Below, piece after piece: positions 9,786-18,604 of a stretch of 64,000 nt of DNA. The position numbers and the translations under genes were made by a program. The stretch lies in assembly GCF_003977615.1 (NCBI RefSeq), contig NZ_RYZR01000006.1, positions 372,001 to 436,000 of the forward strand. Direction: 5' to 3'. The notes under the pieces were generated by a model, which was not told where the DNA came from, did not search any database, and saw only the letters and a list, made by a program, of their open reading frames with translations. This DNA comes from Dyella dinghuensis. GTDB lineage: Bacteria; Pseudomonadota; Gammaproteobacteria; Xanthomonadales; Rhodanobacteraceae. Within the stretch, counting starts at the first letter, position 1. Each line of letters opens with the position of its first letter.

Positions 9786-10390
9786 GCACCTTGTTGCAGC
9801 CCTGGATGTTTGCCGGGCGCCTTGCGGGGCGCGCCGACCAAGATAAGCTTAGTACGAATCATTCTCATTAACAACGTTATTCAGGGTCACGGATTGCACC
9901 ATTCGCTGCGGCCGAAAGGGTTTTTCTTTGACGCCAGCTTGAAGACAGTTACGCGTTCAGAGAATGCACAGTGCTGCGTCCGGACAAGGCTCGCAGCACG
10001 CGTTTAGCGCGCGATTTCTGCGTGTTTCGACAGCGATGGCAAAACGTGTCGCTTATTGCCCTTCACACATCGTGAGAACTTGCTGCGCGCGCGTCGTCGC
10101 GCTGAAAGCGCATCTGCAGCTGAAAAATCGATGGCACGCTCTTTGCCTCATTTCCGTTCAACTTGGCAGACATGAACAGCCGCATCGAACGATCTGCCAA
10201 ATCGTCCGCAACGTACTGGCAAACGAGGAGAGTAAGAAAACCATGTTGACGGCCACGCCACGCGATGTGCATTAAATCCACGTGGTAATGGGCGCATGAC
10301 GACGCCTGTGCGTGCATGCATCGGTACCGGCATCAACGTCGGTGTCTACGCGCACGTATCGGCGGCGCTACCCATCACCAGGACCTCACG
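9786..10390. other. Divergent intergenic region between the porin operon and a diguanylate cyclase
   Basis: About 600 bases without a convincing gene. The left part holds the promoter and Fur-like box for the porin operon. The right part serves the cyclase at 10391, whose ATG has AGGA seven bases upstream. Short open frames here lack coding character or ribosome sites. Confidence 0.6.
9852..9872 (-). promoter_or_regulatory. Fur-box-like operator of the porin-propeller-DyP operon
   Basis: Read on the minus strand, GTTAATGAGAATGATTCGT matches the 19-bp Fur consensus at about 13 positions, including the core AATGA.AAT.ATT. It is 67-87 bases upstream of the porin start. TTGTTA just upstream could be a -35 element, with a weak -10 17 bases on, so a bound repressor would block RNA polymerase. 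Confidence 0.65.
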
Positions 10391-11557
10391 ATGCAGCTAA
10401 ACGTCGAGACACTGTCGTTTATCAATGGCGGCCAGGCCCTCGTGCTTGCGCTGATGCTTTGGTACGGCACTCACGATGGCAGCCCACATGCATTGAATGG
10501 GCTGCGCCTTCGTGCCGCGGCGTTGCTGCTGGAAGCGGTCGCAGCGTTTCTTCTTGCAGGGTCCCAATGGGTTCCTCCGCACGTACTGCTGTTGGTGGGC
10601 AATACCTGCAATCTCGCCGGTCAGGCGCTGACGGTCGTCGCACTGCGCATGCTGTTGAAGCGGCCGTTGCGCTGGCGCACGGCGCTGCTGCTGGGTGTCG
10701 CGGGATGGCTGGGCGTGACGTGGTTGAGCACGGCGCATCCCAACTATCTACTGCGTGTGATGTTCGGCTCGATCATCATCGCCTGCAATACGGGACTGAA
10801 CATCCAGGCACTCTGGGGTGGGTGCCGTAAGCGCGAAACGCGCGCGCAGTGCCTGTTGCTTTGGACGTACTTCCTTTCTATCGCGTTGTTGATTTGGCGC
10901 AACGGTTCACTGCTGATTCTCTCGACGCCGCCGCAAGGCATCAGTACGCCATCGCCGGTGAATGTGATCTATGTGCTGATGCTTGGCATCCAGCCATTGC
11001 TGGCAAGCGTCGGCTTTCTGCTGCTTTACAACGAGATCCTTCAGCGCGAGCTTTACGAGCTGGCGCGCATCGACCCGCTCACGGGCGTCATCAATCGGCT
11101 CGGGTTGTTGGAAGCCTCGCAAGTGTTGCTCGAACAGGCGCGCGCCAAGCAGGAGTCGATTGGCGTGCTGCTTATCGATGCCGATCACTTCAAGAGCATC
11201 AACGATCGCTTCGGTCATGACGACGGCGATCGGGTGCTGCTCGAACTCGTCGCGAACATCCGTTGCATGCTGCGCGGGGGAGACATGGTTGGGCGTGTGG
11301 GTGGCGAGGAATTTCTCGTACTGTCTCCTTCCGTCAAGGCGCCCGATCTGTTGGCGCTTGCCGAACGCATTCGTTCGGCGATCGAACGAACCTCGTTCCA
11401 CATTGCGGGACAGGCGTATGCGCTTACCGTTTCCATCGGCGCCGCCATTGCCGAAGCGCACGAACCGGACATGATGGCGGCGCGGCGACGAGCCGACGTA
11501 GCGCTTTACGACGCTAAACGCGCTGGCCGCAATTGCGTGATGATTGCGGCGCAGTAG
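10391..11557 (+). CDS. Membrane diguanylate cyclase (GGDEF)
   Basis: The 388-residue protein has a membrane half (about 1-215, six to seven helices) followed by a GGDEF domain. The active-site motif is GGEEF at 304-308, with DADHFKSINDRFGHDDGD for GTP and metal binding. An RGGD inhibitory site at 295-298 lies exactly five residues before it. It should therefore make c-di-GMP with product feedback. The start at 10391 has AGGA seven bases upstream; an ATG 25 codons earlier gives an unlikely basic extension. The membrane domain matches no sensor family I can name. It converges on a second GGDEF gene. Confidence 0.92.
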   Translation: MQLNVETLSFINGGQALVLALMLWYGTHDGSPHALNGLRLRAAALLLEAVAAFLLAGSQWVPPHVLLLVGNTCNLAGQALTVVALRMLLKRPLRWRTALLLGVAGWLGVTWLSTAHPNYLLRVMFGSIIIACNTGLNIQALWGGCRKRETRAQCLLLWTYFLSIALLIWRNGSLLILSTPPQGISTPSPVNVIYVLMLGIQPLLASVGFLLLYNEILQRELYELARIDPLTGVINRLGLLEASQVLLEQARAKQESIGVLLIDADHFKSINDRFGHDDGDRVLLELVANIRCMLRGGDMVGRVGGEEFLVLSPSVKAPDLLALAERIRSAIERTSFHIAGQAYALTVSIGAAIAEAHEPDMMAARRRADVALYDAKRAGRNCVMIAAQ

Positions 11558-11584
11558 TCGCCGACAAGGTGAGCGTCACGCGTT

Positions 11585-12631
11585 TCAATGCGCGCTCGCC
11601 AGCCGTTCCTTCTCTTTGCGTGCCCGCTTGACGCCATACATAGCCGCATCGGCTTCGGCCAGAAGCGCTTGTGCATCCGTGCAGCCTTGTTTGGCGACAA
11701 CGACACCGATGCTGGGGCCCGCGTAATCGATGACCTCTTCGCCCAATACGTAATGGCCTTGGGTTGCCTGCACCAATCGTGCATTCAGGGCCGTGGCTGT
11801 AGCGTCGGCCGTTGCACGCTTTGCCGTCGCCACGACGACAAATTCGTCGCCGCCCAGGCGTGCGGCGAGATCGCTTCCGCGCAAGACGCCCTGCAAACGC
11901 CCACCAACGGCCTCCAAAAAGCGGTCGCCCACATCGTGTCCGTAGCGATCGTTGATCGATTTGAATTTGTCCAGATCGATGAAGGCGACGACCAATGCAT
12001 AGTCTTCGTCGTGGTAAGTCATCAGGCGATTATGCATGTCCTCCATCAGTGCGCGGCGATTCGGCAAGCGCGTCGTCGCATCGGTGAGGGCACTGACGGC
12101 GAGCGAACTGTTTGCCTTGCTCAATGCATCGACGAGATGTTCGCGTTCGACCTGCTGGCCAATGAGTTGCGCAAAAAGGCGCAAGACACCTTCGGTGCTT
12201 TCCGTGAGCGGCCTGCTTTGGCCGCTGGCCGCGCACAGCGTTCCATAGAGTGCACCGCCTTCACTATGCACAGGTGTGCTGGCATAGGTGACGATGCCCA
12301 AGGCGCGTGCGGCCTCGCAGTCGCCCCAGCAATTGGCAACGTCATCGGAGTAAAACTTGCCGTCATCGAGCGCGCGTTTGCATAGCGTTCCTTCCCACGG
12401 CACGTCCAGGCCTTCGGGAATTTGCATGCGCTGCGTATTGCGCGCGAACAGGACGTGTTGAACACCGGCGCTTTCGTCGATCGTTGTAAGGTAGGTCGAT
12501 TCAAGGCCGGTCACCGCTTGCAGCAGTTCGAGCAACGGCCGCACCAATTCTTCCAGGGTCTTGGCGCGCGTCACCGTCGCGGCGATAGCACCCATCAGGT
12601 CGAGAGATAGGGTTTGGGTTGTTTGCCTCAT
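11585..12631 (-). CDS. GAF-GGDEF diguanylate cyclase, soluble
   Basis: The 348-residue product has an N-terminal GAF domain (about 20-165, with WEGTLCKRALDDGKFYSDDV and YASTPV) and a C-terminal GGDEF domain. GGDEF lies at 260-264, with an RGSD inhibitory site at 251-254. It has no membrane helix, so it senses a cytosolic signal through GAF and makes c-di-GMP. The start MRQTTQT is chosen because the GAF region begins soon after; an ATG at 12688 would add 19 residues but lies within a palindromic element. It converges on the membrane cyclase, with 27 bases between stops. Confidence 0.92.
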   Translation of the reverse strand: MRQTTQTLSLDLMGAIAATVTRAKTLEELVRPLLELLQAVTGLESTYLTTIDESAGVQHVLFARNTQRMQIPEGLDVPWEGTLCKRALDDGKFYSDDVANCWGDCEAARALGIVTYASTPVHSEGGALYGTLCAASGQSRPLTESTEGVLRLFAQLIGQQVEREHLVDALSKANSSLAVSALTDATTRLPNRRALMEDMHNRLMTYHDEDYALVVAFIDLDKFKSINDRYGHDVGDRFLEAVGGRLQGVLRGSDLAARLGGDEFVVVATAKRATADATATALNARLVQATQGHYVLGEEVIDYAGPSIGVVVAKQGCTDAQALLAEADAAMYGVKRARKEKERLASAH

Positions 12632-12670
12632 AGCGATCCGTATCGGCCGTTTCTGAATGTGTTTAAGTGC

Positions 12671-12690
12671 GTTTGTTGCATGCAACAAAC
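12671..12690. promoter_or_regulatory. Perfect 20-bp palindrome upstream of the GAF-GGDEF gene
   Basis: GTTTGTTGCATGCAACAAAC is a perfect palindrome centred 49 bases upstream of the chosen start (12631). Its size and position suit an operator for a dimeric regulator. No neighbouring regulator gene points to a specific partner. Confidence 0.45.
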
Positions 12691-12835
12691 GGGCCGCGCT
12701 GGCCGCCGGCGGAGATATTAAACGCGCTGCGTGCTGACGAAGTGAAGAGACGTCGCTCGTCCCTGAATGCCGGTCAGCGACGGCCCGGCGCGGCGTCGCG
12801 ATGTCGTTACCCAGGCGGCGAACGCTGGAACGGCG

Positions 12836-13261
12836 TCATCCACCGGCCTGGAGTGTCCTCACCAGCGCACCGACATCTTTCACCACGTTGGGTTGGTCGT
12901 TCGGATTCGTCGCTTGCGGCGCAAAAGTGGGGTTGGACGCTGAAGGCGTCACTTTCGCGAAGGGCATCAGCAGATACATCGGCACGCGACGCGGGTCGCC
13001 GTTCTGAGCCTGTTTCTGGAACATGCCTGCAAACGGACTGGGTTGCGTTGCAAACGCCCGTTCATCCTTCCATGAGCCAGCATCGCTACTGGCCGCCTGC
13101 GGGGCGAGCTTCAGATTCAGTGGTTGACGAACTGACGATGGCGATGTGCTTTGTGAATCGCCCGCCTTTGCTGACGGGACGCTTGCGTTCTGAGCACAAG
13201 CCTGTGCGGTTGATGCAAGGCCGACCAGCAATACGGCGAAGACTGCGGTTTTGCTTCCCAT
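12836..13261 (-). CDS. Small exported protein of unknown function
   Basis: The 141-residue product starts MGSKTAVFAVLLVGLASTAQA, a good signal peptide, with GGGAG six bases upstream of the ATG. The mature part is rich in Ser, Pro, Gln and Asn (NASVPSAKAGDSQSTSPSS) with little predicted structure until YLLMPFAKVTP. I do not recognise a family. An upstream in-frame start at 13393 would bury the signal peptide and is rejected. It lies between the cyclase pair and a divergent oxygenase gene. Confidence 0.6.
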   Translation of the reverse strand: MGSKTAVFAVLLVGLASTAQACAQNASVPSAKAGDSQSTSPSSVRQPLNLKLAPQAASSDAGSWKDERAFATQPSPFAGMFQKQAQNGDPRRVPMYLLMPFAKVTPSASNPTFAPQATNPNDQPNVVKDVGALVRTLQAGG

Positions 13262-13543
13262 GCCATTCTCCCGATGCATTCCATGTTCACTGCGTGACGC
13301 GTTATGCAGCGCAACCACGCCCCATGTCCGATCATCATAAACGCAATCTTTTGCGGACGCCTGACTGGCTGGCTTTCTGCCGGTCAACGGCACTACTGGG
13401 CGATCGTTTTGTCTCTTTGATGGAACCTTTGAACGGTCTGCTCCCCTGCGGCGAGAGATATGACGCGCTCCGGCGCCGGGCGCTACACTGAAAATGCCGG
13501 GGTAACGGCTTCTTGTACAAACAGCGAGCGAGCATCACCACGC

Positions 13544-14224
13544 ATGAGCCTGTACGACCTGTTAGCCAACGCGGTACGCCGCCTCTACGATGCGCGCATC
13601 GATACGCCCCCGGTATTGGAGACCACCGCTTACTTTCCAGGTGCAGCGCGGTTTGTTTCGGCATGGTCCGAGATTCGCGACGAGGCGCTGTCGCTTCCCG
13701 AACGTGTGCAGTCAATACCGCGTTTCCACGAAATCATGCCGGCGCAGGCGGAGATTTCGGCGAACGACGGCAAGGATTGGCGACTCTTCATCCTGAAGGT
13801 CTACGGTGCCGAAGTGGAGAAGAACATGGCGGCATGCCCGAAGCTTGCCGAGTTGGTGTCTTCGACACCTGACGTGCTTTCCGCTTCACTGTCGTTTCTG
13901 GCGCCTGGAAAACACATTCCACGACATCGTGGTCCGTTCCGCGGTGTATTGCGTTATCAGCTCGGCCTCTCGGTTCCTTTCGACGCGCAAGGACGGCCAG
14001 CAGCCGTACTTGCACTCAACGATGTGGAACATCGCGTCGGCAATGGTCAGCAGCTACTGTGGGATGACACCTATCCGCACGAGGTGTGGAACAACAGCGA
14101 TCAGATGCGGCTCGTGCTGTTGCTCGATGTGCGCCGCCCTCATATGCCATTCGACTTACGCGTGCTTTCGCGCGCACTGATTGCATCGGTGGGTATGGTG
14201 GCGCGCGTTCGTGGTGTCGCCTGA
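13544..14224 (+). CDS. Aspartyl/asparaginyl beta-hydroxylase-like dioxygenase
   Basis: The 226-residue protein matches the Asp/Asn beta-hydroxylase family, Fe(II)/2-oxoglutarate dioxygenases that include LpxO of lipid A modification. The probable iron-binding histidines are H128 in HIPRHRGPF and H179 in YPHEVWNNSD, followed by MRLVLLLDVRRP, where an Arg usually binds 2-oxoglutarate. Unlike typical LpxO I see no clear membrane anchor. The start MSLYDLL is the most natural; 28 residues of low-quality sequence precede it to an upstream ATG. The substrate could be lipid A or a peptide, and sequence cannot decide. Confidence 0.8.
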   Translation: MSLYDLLANAVRRLYDARIDTPPVLETTAYFPGAARFVSAWSEIRDEALSLPERVQSIPRFHEIMPAQAEISANDGKDWRLFILKVYGAEVEKNMAACPKLAELVSSTPDVLSASLSFLAPGKHIPRHRGPFRGVLRYQLGLSVPFDAQGRPAAVLALNDVEHRVGNGQQLLWDDTYPHEVWNNSDQMRLVLLLDVRRPHMPFDLRVLSRALIASVGMVARVRGVA

Positions 14225-14742
14225 TCGTCGCAGCGGCGACCGTTCCGCATCAGGCTGCCAATTCCTGAGTGTGCTGTATCCGGATGCTCCGTTTCTATTA
14301 AAAAAGCGCTAGCCGTTAATCATTCGGCTTTCGTGCCATGCACCGCTTTCTTCAATGATGACGCACAAATGTGCGATGTCGCGCACGCTTTTTGCTGAAT
14401 GCGTGCAAGCCTTGTGAAGACTCTTTCATTTAGACGGCCAATTGTCGCGGTCATCTTCATGATGTGTAAGCAGGATGTAACAGTATTTTTTTGCGAAAAG
14501 CACTGGACTAGCCGGCCAAACCGGGCGCAACATCGACGTCCCCGGGACACAAACGGGGAGAAGTGGGAGCCCAATCGAATCAACGAAATCGTGCCGCGAG
14601 TGGCTGCGTCGAGCCTGTGCGGCAGTTCGGTGATTTTCAAGTACTTACATGTAGGGAGGTAGCAGCACGACGATACGAAGTTCAGTTGGCCAATCAATCC
14701 ATCACAGGGGGACTCGCTTTTTTCATCCATAGGGAGAGAAAC
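14225..14742 (+). other. Leader region of the S53 peptidase gene
   Basis: Just over 500 bases with no credible gene. It is locally less GC-rich than the neighbours (for example around 14470-14500) and ends in an excellent ribosome site (AGGGAG before the GTG at 14743). It probably holds the peptidase promoter and a long 5' leader; no clear hairpin or operator was found. Confidence 0.45.
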
Positions 14743-17049
14743 GTGAAAACCGAGCATGTGATGAGAGGTTTATCGATCGCCGCAGCACTTGCCGCGCTAC
14801 CGTCGATTGCCCTGGCTTCAAGTGCAAGTTCCGCGCTGACGGGTGTCAATACCACCGAAGCGCCCCGAGTAACGCAAACCGTCGACAACCGCGTGGTATC
14901 CACGCTAGGCAATACCCATTTATCGCTTATCGGCTCATCGGTGATCAGCGGCGCAGTCGCGGATTCCACTCCGATGAATCATATGCAATTGATTCTTCAA
15001 CGTAGTGCGCTGCGCACAGCGGCATTGGCATCACTCACTGACGCACTGCACGATCCGTCCTCGTCCAAGTTTCATCAATGGATAACACCCGAAGAATTCG
15101 GCACAACCTTCGGCGTGGCCGATGCAGACATCAACGCGGTGAAGACGTGGCTGCAATCGCAAGGATTCACTGTAAACGGTGTGTATCCGAACAAGATGCA
15201 GATCGATTTCAGCGGTACAGCTGGACAGGTCAAGCAGGCGTTCCGCACGCAGGAAAATCACTACATCGTCAATCATGTCAGTCACATCGCCAATGCTGGC
15301 GATATCAGCGTCCCTGCGGCGCTGCGCAGTGTGATTGTCGGCGTCGCCGGCCTTAACGACTTCCGGCCGCAACCGTTGCATGTACCGCCTCAGGTGGCGC
15401 AATTCAACAAATCGTCGAATAACTTCAAGATCCAGCAGCCGGCAAGCAGCAAGGCAGGTACGCCGGGCAATCCGGCGGTGAACTTCAGTGGCGGGGTACG
15501 CGGATTCGTCCCGTACGATATGCAAACGATTTACAACACAAGCTCGCTGTATACGAGCGGCTTCACCGGCGCGGGCATTACCATTGCGGTGGTCGAGGAT
15601 CAGGATATGGATCCTTCGGACTGGCCTAACTTCGTCAGCCAGTTTGGTCTTGGCAGTTACGGCGGCACGTTCAATCAATTCCAGCCGCAGTTGACGCCGA
15701 GTACGGGCAACTGTACCGATCCGGGTGGCGCCAACCCCGATGGTGAAAGCATCGAGACGATTTTGGATGCCGAATACTCCACAGCCATGGCACCAGGTGC
15801 TGCGATCTGGGTTGCGACGTGCGCCGACTCGGACTCGTCGAACTTCTTTGGCGGCGTTTTCACCGCCGCGGATAATTTGATCAACAACACGAATGCCGCG
15901 GGCAGGCCGAATGTGATCAGCGCCAGTTACGGCTATGGCGAAGGCTTTACCGATACCCCAAGCAAAACTGCTATCGACCTGATGTGGGCGCAGGCCGATG
16001 CCGAAGGTATTTCGGTATTCGTATCGACGGGTGACTCGGGTTCAAATCCGAGCTTCAACGGCTTCGTCATCAACGATGCCGGCATCGATGCCAACTCGTT
16101 GGCCACATCGCCAAACGATACGGGCGTGGGTGGGTCGGATACCGCCGATATTCTCGACGGCACCACGAGCAAGTACTTCAACAGCACGCCGAATGCGGTG
16201 TACGGTACGGCGAAATCGTATGTGCCGGAGATCACCTGGAATACCTCGTGCGGCAATACGGTAGCGGCACAGAAGCTGGTGGGTCTCTCGGCGTTGCAGT
16301 TCTGCAAGACCGCGTTGATCTACGATCCGAACGGTTATTACGTGACCTCTGAAAGCGGTAGTGGCGGCCCATCAGCCATTGATGCAAAACCCGCTTGGCA
16401 ACGCGTCGTGCATGGTGCACCGAAGGACTTGTCGCGTGACTTGCCGGACGTTTCGCTGTTCGGTGGTTCGTATGGCGGGTATTCGTGGGTGATTCTCTGC
16501 ACGGGTCTGTATCCGTGCACACCTAACTTTGCGTCGCCAGTTGAATTGGTCGCCGGCACATCGCTGTCTTCACCGATGTTTGCGGGTGTCCAGGCCGTGC
16601 TCGACCAAGGTCTGTACGCCGCTGGAGCATGGTCGCCCAATCAGGGCAACGCCGCGCCGACGCTGTACGAGCTTGCACGCAATGAGTACGGCGGCGCAAC
16701 GGGATCAACACCTTCGACGCTCGCGCAGTGCGATTCCGACAACGGCACCAAGGGAACCAGCAAGTGCGTGTTTTACAACATTACGTCTGGTGGCAATTCC
16801 ACACAGTGCATCCAGGTGGCAGCGTTCGCGCAAGTCACGCCGGATTGCTACTTCTATGGAACCATACAGAACTATCTTGAAGCCTACGGTCCGACGCTGG
16901 TGGGACTGACCTCGACCAGTGCAACGAAATACAACAGCAATACGGCAGCATTTTCCTCCACGCCCGGCTGGAGTTTTGCCAATGGCTTGGGTTCGGTAAA
17001 TGCCAACAATCTTTACTCGGCCTGGAAGAAGTTCATGGGCCTGCCGTAA
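14743..17049 (+). CDS. Secreted S53 serine-carboxyl peptidase (pseudomonalisin/xanthomonalisin type)
   Basis: The 768-residue precursor has a signal peptide (ending about ALPSIALAS), then a kumamolisin-type activation propeptide (roughly 50-210) and the catalytic domain. The S53 residues are visible: E338 and D342 in ETILD, D431 in STGDSGS for the oxyanion, and the nucleophile S607 in AGTSLSSP. The C-terminal part has the usual aromatic-glycine calcium region (GWSFANGLGSVN). Such enzymes are acid-active endopeptidases secreted to degrade proteins. The start is GTG, chosen because AGGGAG precedes it and the signal peptide follows; an ATG six codons on is the alternative. Confidence 0.92.
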   Translation: MKTEHVMRGLSIAAALAALPSIALASSASSALTGVNTTEAPRVTQTVDNRVVSTLGNTHLSLIGSSVISGAVADSTPMNHMQLILQRSALRTAALASLTDALHDPSSSKFHQWITPEEFGTTFGVADADINAVKTWLQSQGFTVNGVYPNKMQIDFSGTAGQVKQAFRTQENHYIVNHVSHIANAGDISVPAALRSVIVGVAGLNDFRPQPLHVPPQVAQFNKSSNNFKIQQPASSKAGTPGNPAVNFSGGVRGFVPYDMQTIYNTSSLYTSGFTGAGITIAVVEDQDMDPSDWPNFVSQFGLGSYGGTFNQFQPQLTPSTGNCTDPGGANPDGESIETILDAEYSTAMAPGAAIWVATCADSDSSNFFGGVFTAADNLINNTNAAGRPNVISASYGYGEGFTDTPSKTAIDLMWAQADAEGISVFVSTGDSGSNPSFNGFVINDAGIDANSLATSPNDTGVGGSDTADILDGTTSKYFNSTPNAVYGTAKSYVPEITWNTSCGNTVAAQKLVGLSALQFCKTALIYDPNGYYVTSESGSGGPSAIDAKPAWQRVVHGAPKDLSRDLPDVSLFGGSYGGYSWVILCTGLYPCTPNFASPVELVAGTSLSSPMFAGVQAVLDQGLYAAGAWSPNQGNAAPTLYELARNEYGGATGSTPSTLAQCDSDNGTKGTSKCVFYNITSGGNSTQCIQVAAFAQVTPDCYFYGTIQNYLEAYGPTLVGLTSTSATKYNSNTAAFSSTPGWSFANGLGSVNANNLYSAWKKFMGLP

Positions 17050-17071
17050 TCGCCGGAGTTTTGCGTTCTAT

Positions 17072-17097
17072 CCCCTGGCAGCTGACCCTGCCAGGGG
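17072..17097 (+). terminator. Terminator hairpin after the S53 peptidase gene
   Basis: CCCCTGGCAG pairs with CTGCCAGGGG around a 6-base loop, followed by ACTTTCAT. It begins 22 bases after the stop at 17049. Confidence 0.75.
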
Positions 17098-17197
17098 ACT
17101 TTCATACCGGTCGCAACGATCGGATATTACGTCCATCAACGAAATATCCATGCCTGGCATGTCATAAGCTTTCACCTCCCCTCATCGACAAGCCTGC

Positions 17198-18604
17198 ATG
17201 GACCAGCGATCTTTAGCGCGCGGCATCGCGCGCGTCACGACGGCAAGCAGCTTCGGCTTTGCCTTAGTGCAACTGGACGTCACCATCGTCAACGTTGCGC
17301 TGCCGCGCATTGCTAGCGATTTGCACACCGGCGTCGCAGGCTTGCAATGGGTGGTCGACGCTTACGCGCTGGCGTTTGCAGTGTTCTTGCTCAGCCTTGG
17401 TTATCTTGGCGACCGGGTCGGCGCACGCAAGGTCTTTATCGGCGGTATGCTGCTATTTGCGCTTTCCTCCGTGCTTTGCGGTTGCGCGGCGAACGCAGTG
17501 ATGCTGATTGCCGGACGTGCGCTGCAGGGTCTTGGTGCGGCAGCGATGCTGCCATGCTCGCTGGCGTTGTTGAGTCATGCCACGGCACACGAGCACGCTT
17601 TGCGCGCACGCGCCGTCGGCTGGTGGACCGCCGCCGGAAGCATTTCGATTGCGGCGGGCCCGATTGTCGGCGGCTTGCTGATGAGCATGACGACGTGGCG
17701 CAGTATTTTCTTCGTTAACGTGCCCGTTTGTGCAGTCGGCATATGGCTTGCGTTGCGTGTGCCCGAAGCGGAACTTAAACCCCGACAGGGACGTTTCGAT
17801 CTGCGCGGACAATTGCTCGCGATTCTCGCGTTAACGGGTCTGACGACGGCGGTGATCGAACTTCATCCGCTCGGTTGGACGCATCCTTTGGTGCTCGCCT
17901 GTATCGCTACCGTGCTGATCGCGACGCCGTTGTTCCTGCTGGCCGAATCGCGCAGCACGGCGCCGATGTTGCCGCTGCGCTTTTTCAAGGCGCCCGGTTT
18001 CAGCATCGCCGTGATCTACGGTGTCGTCGTCAACATGACGTATTACGGCATCGTGTTCCTGCTGAGCCTGTATCTTCAGCGCGTGCACGGCTACAGCGCG
18101 TTGCGCACCGGACTCGCGTACCTTCCGCTCACCGCCACGTTTTTCGGCGTGAATATTTTCAGCGGTTGGCTAGTGGGCCGCACAGGTGCGCGCTTGCCCA
18201 TGGTCCTTGGTGCGCTGATCGATGGCGCCGGATTTGCACTCTTTCTGCTGCTGGGTGCAACGAGTCCGTATTTGTTGATGTTGCCGGCGTTCGCGCTGCT
18301 TCCCGCCGGTATGGGACTCGGTGTTCCGGCAATGACGACCACGGTGTTGTCGGCGGTGGAGAAGCATGCGGCCGGCACGGCATCCGGCGTGCTCAATGCA
18401 GCTCGTCAAGCTGCCGGTGCCGTGGGTGTCGCGTTGTTTGGTGCGCTGGCAGGCGATCGCAATGATCTCGTTGTGGGCGGCCTGCATCGCTCCGCCCTGA
18501 TTTCCGTTGTGCTGCTGCTCGTCGCTGCAATGCTTGCGTTTATTTATATATCGCCCTCGCATAAGACCGCGTCGCACTCATCCGATCGGCAGCGGTCGTT
18601 GTAG
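17198..18604 (+). CDS. MFS drug exporter of the DHA2 (EmrB/QacA) family
   Basis: The 468-residue protein begins with the family pattern LVQLDVTIVNVALPRIASDL and then LQWVVDAYALAFAVF. GDRVGARKVF is the loop 2-3 motif and GRALQGLGAAAMLPCSLALL follows. The number of helices fits 13-14 rather than 12, as in DHA2 proton-driven exporters of drugs and dyes. No membrane-fusion partner (EmrA type) is next to it, so it may act alone. Its last 65 bases overlap the 3' end of the convergent monooxygenase gene. The ribosome site before the ATG is weak. Confidence 0.88.
   Translation: MDQRSLARGIARVTTASSFGFALVQLDVTIVNVALPRIASDLHTGVAGLQWVVDAYALAFAVFLLSLGYLGDRVGARKVFIGGMLLFALSSVLCGCAANAVMLIAGRALQGLGAAAMLPCSLALLSHATAHEHALRARAVGWWTAAGSISIAAGPIVGGLLMSMTTWRSIFFVNVPVCAVGIWLALRVPEAELKPRQGRFDLRGQLLAILALTGLTTAVIELHPLGWTHPLVLACIATVLIATPLFLLAESRSTAPMLPLRFFKAPGFSIAVIYGVVVNMTYYGIVFLLSLYLQRVHGYSALRTGLAYLPLTATFFGVNIFSGWLVGRTGARLPMVLGALIDGAGFALFLLLGATSPYLLMLPAFALLPAGMGLGVPAMTTTVLSAVEKHAAGTASGVLNAARQAAGAVGVALFGALAGDRNDLVVGGLHRSALISVVLLLVAAMLAFIYISPSHKTASHSSDRQRSL

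Noticed and set aside
14320-14757. A 145-codon minus-strand frame upstream of the S53 peptidase.
   Set aside because: No ribosome site, Cys- and Arg-rich random-looking product, and it overlaps the well-supported peptidase start and leader.
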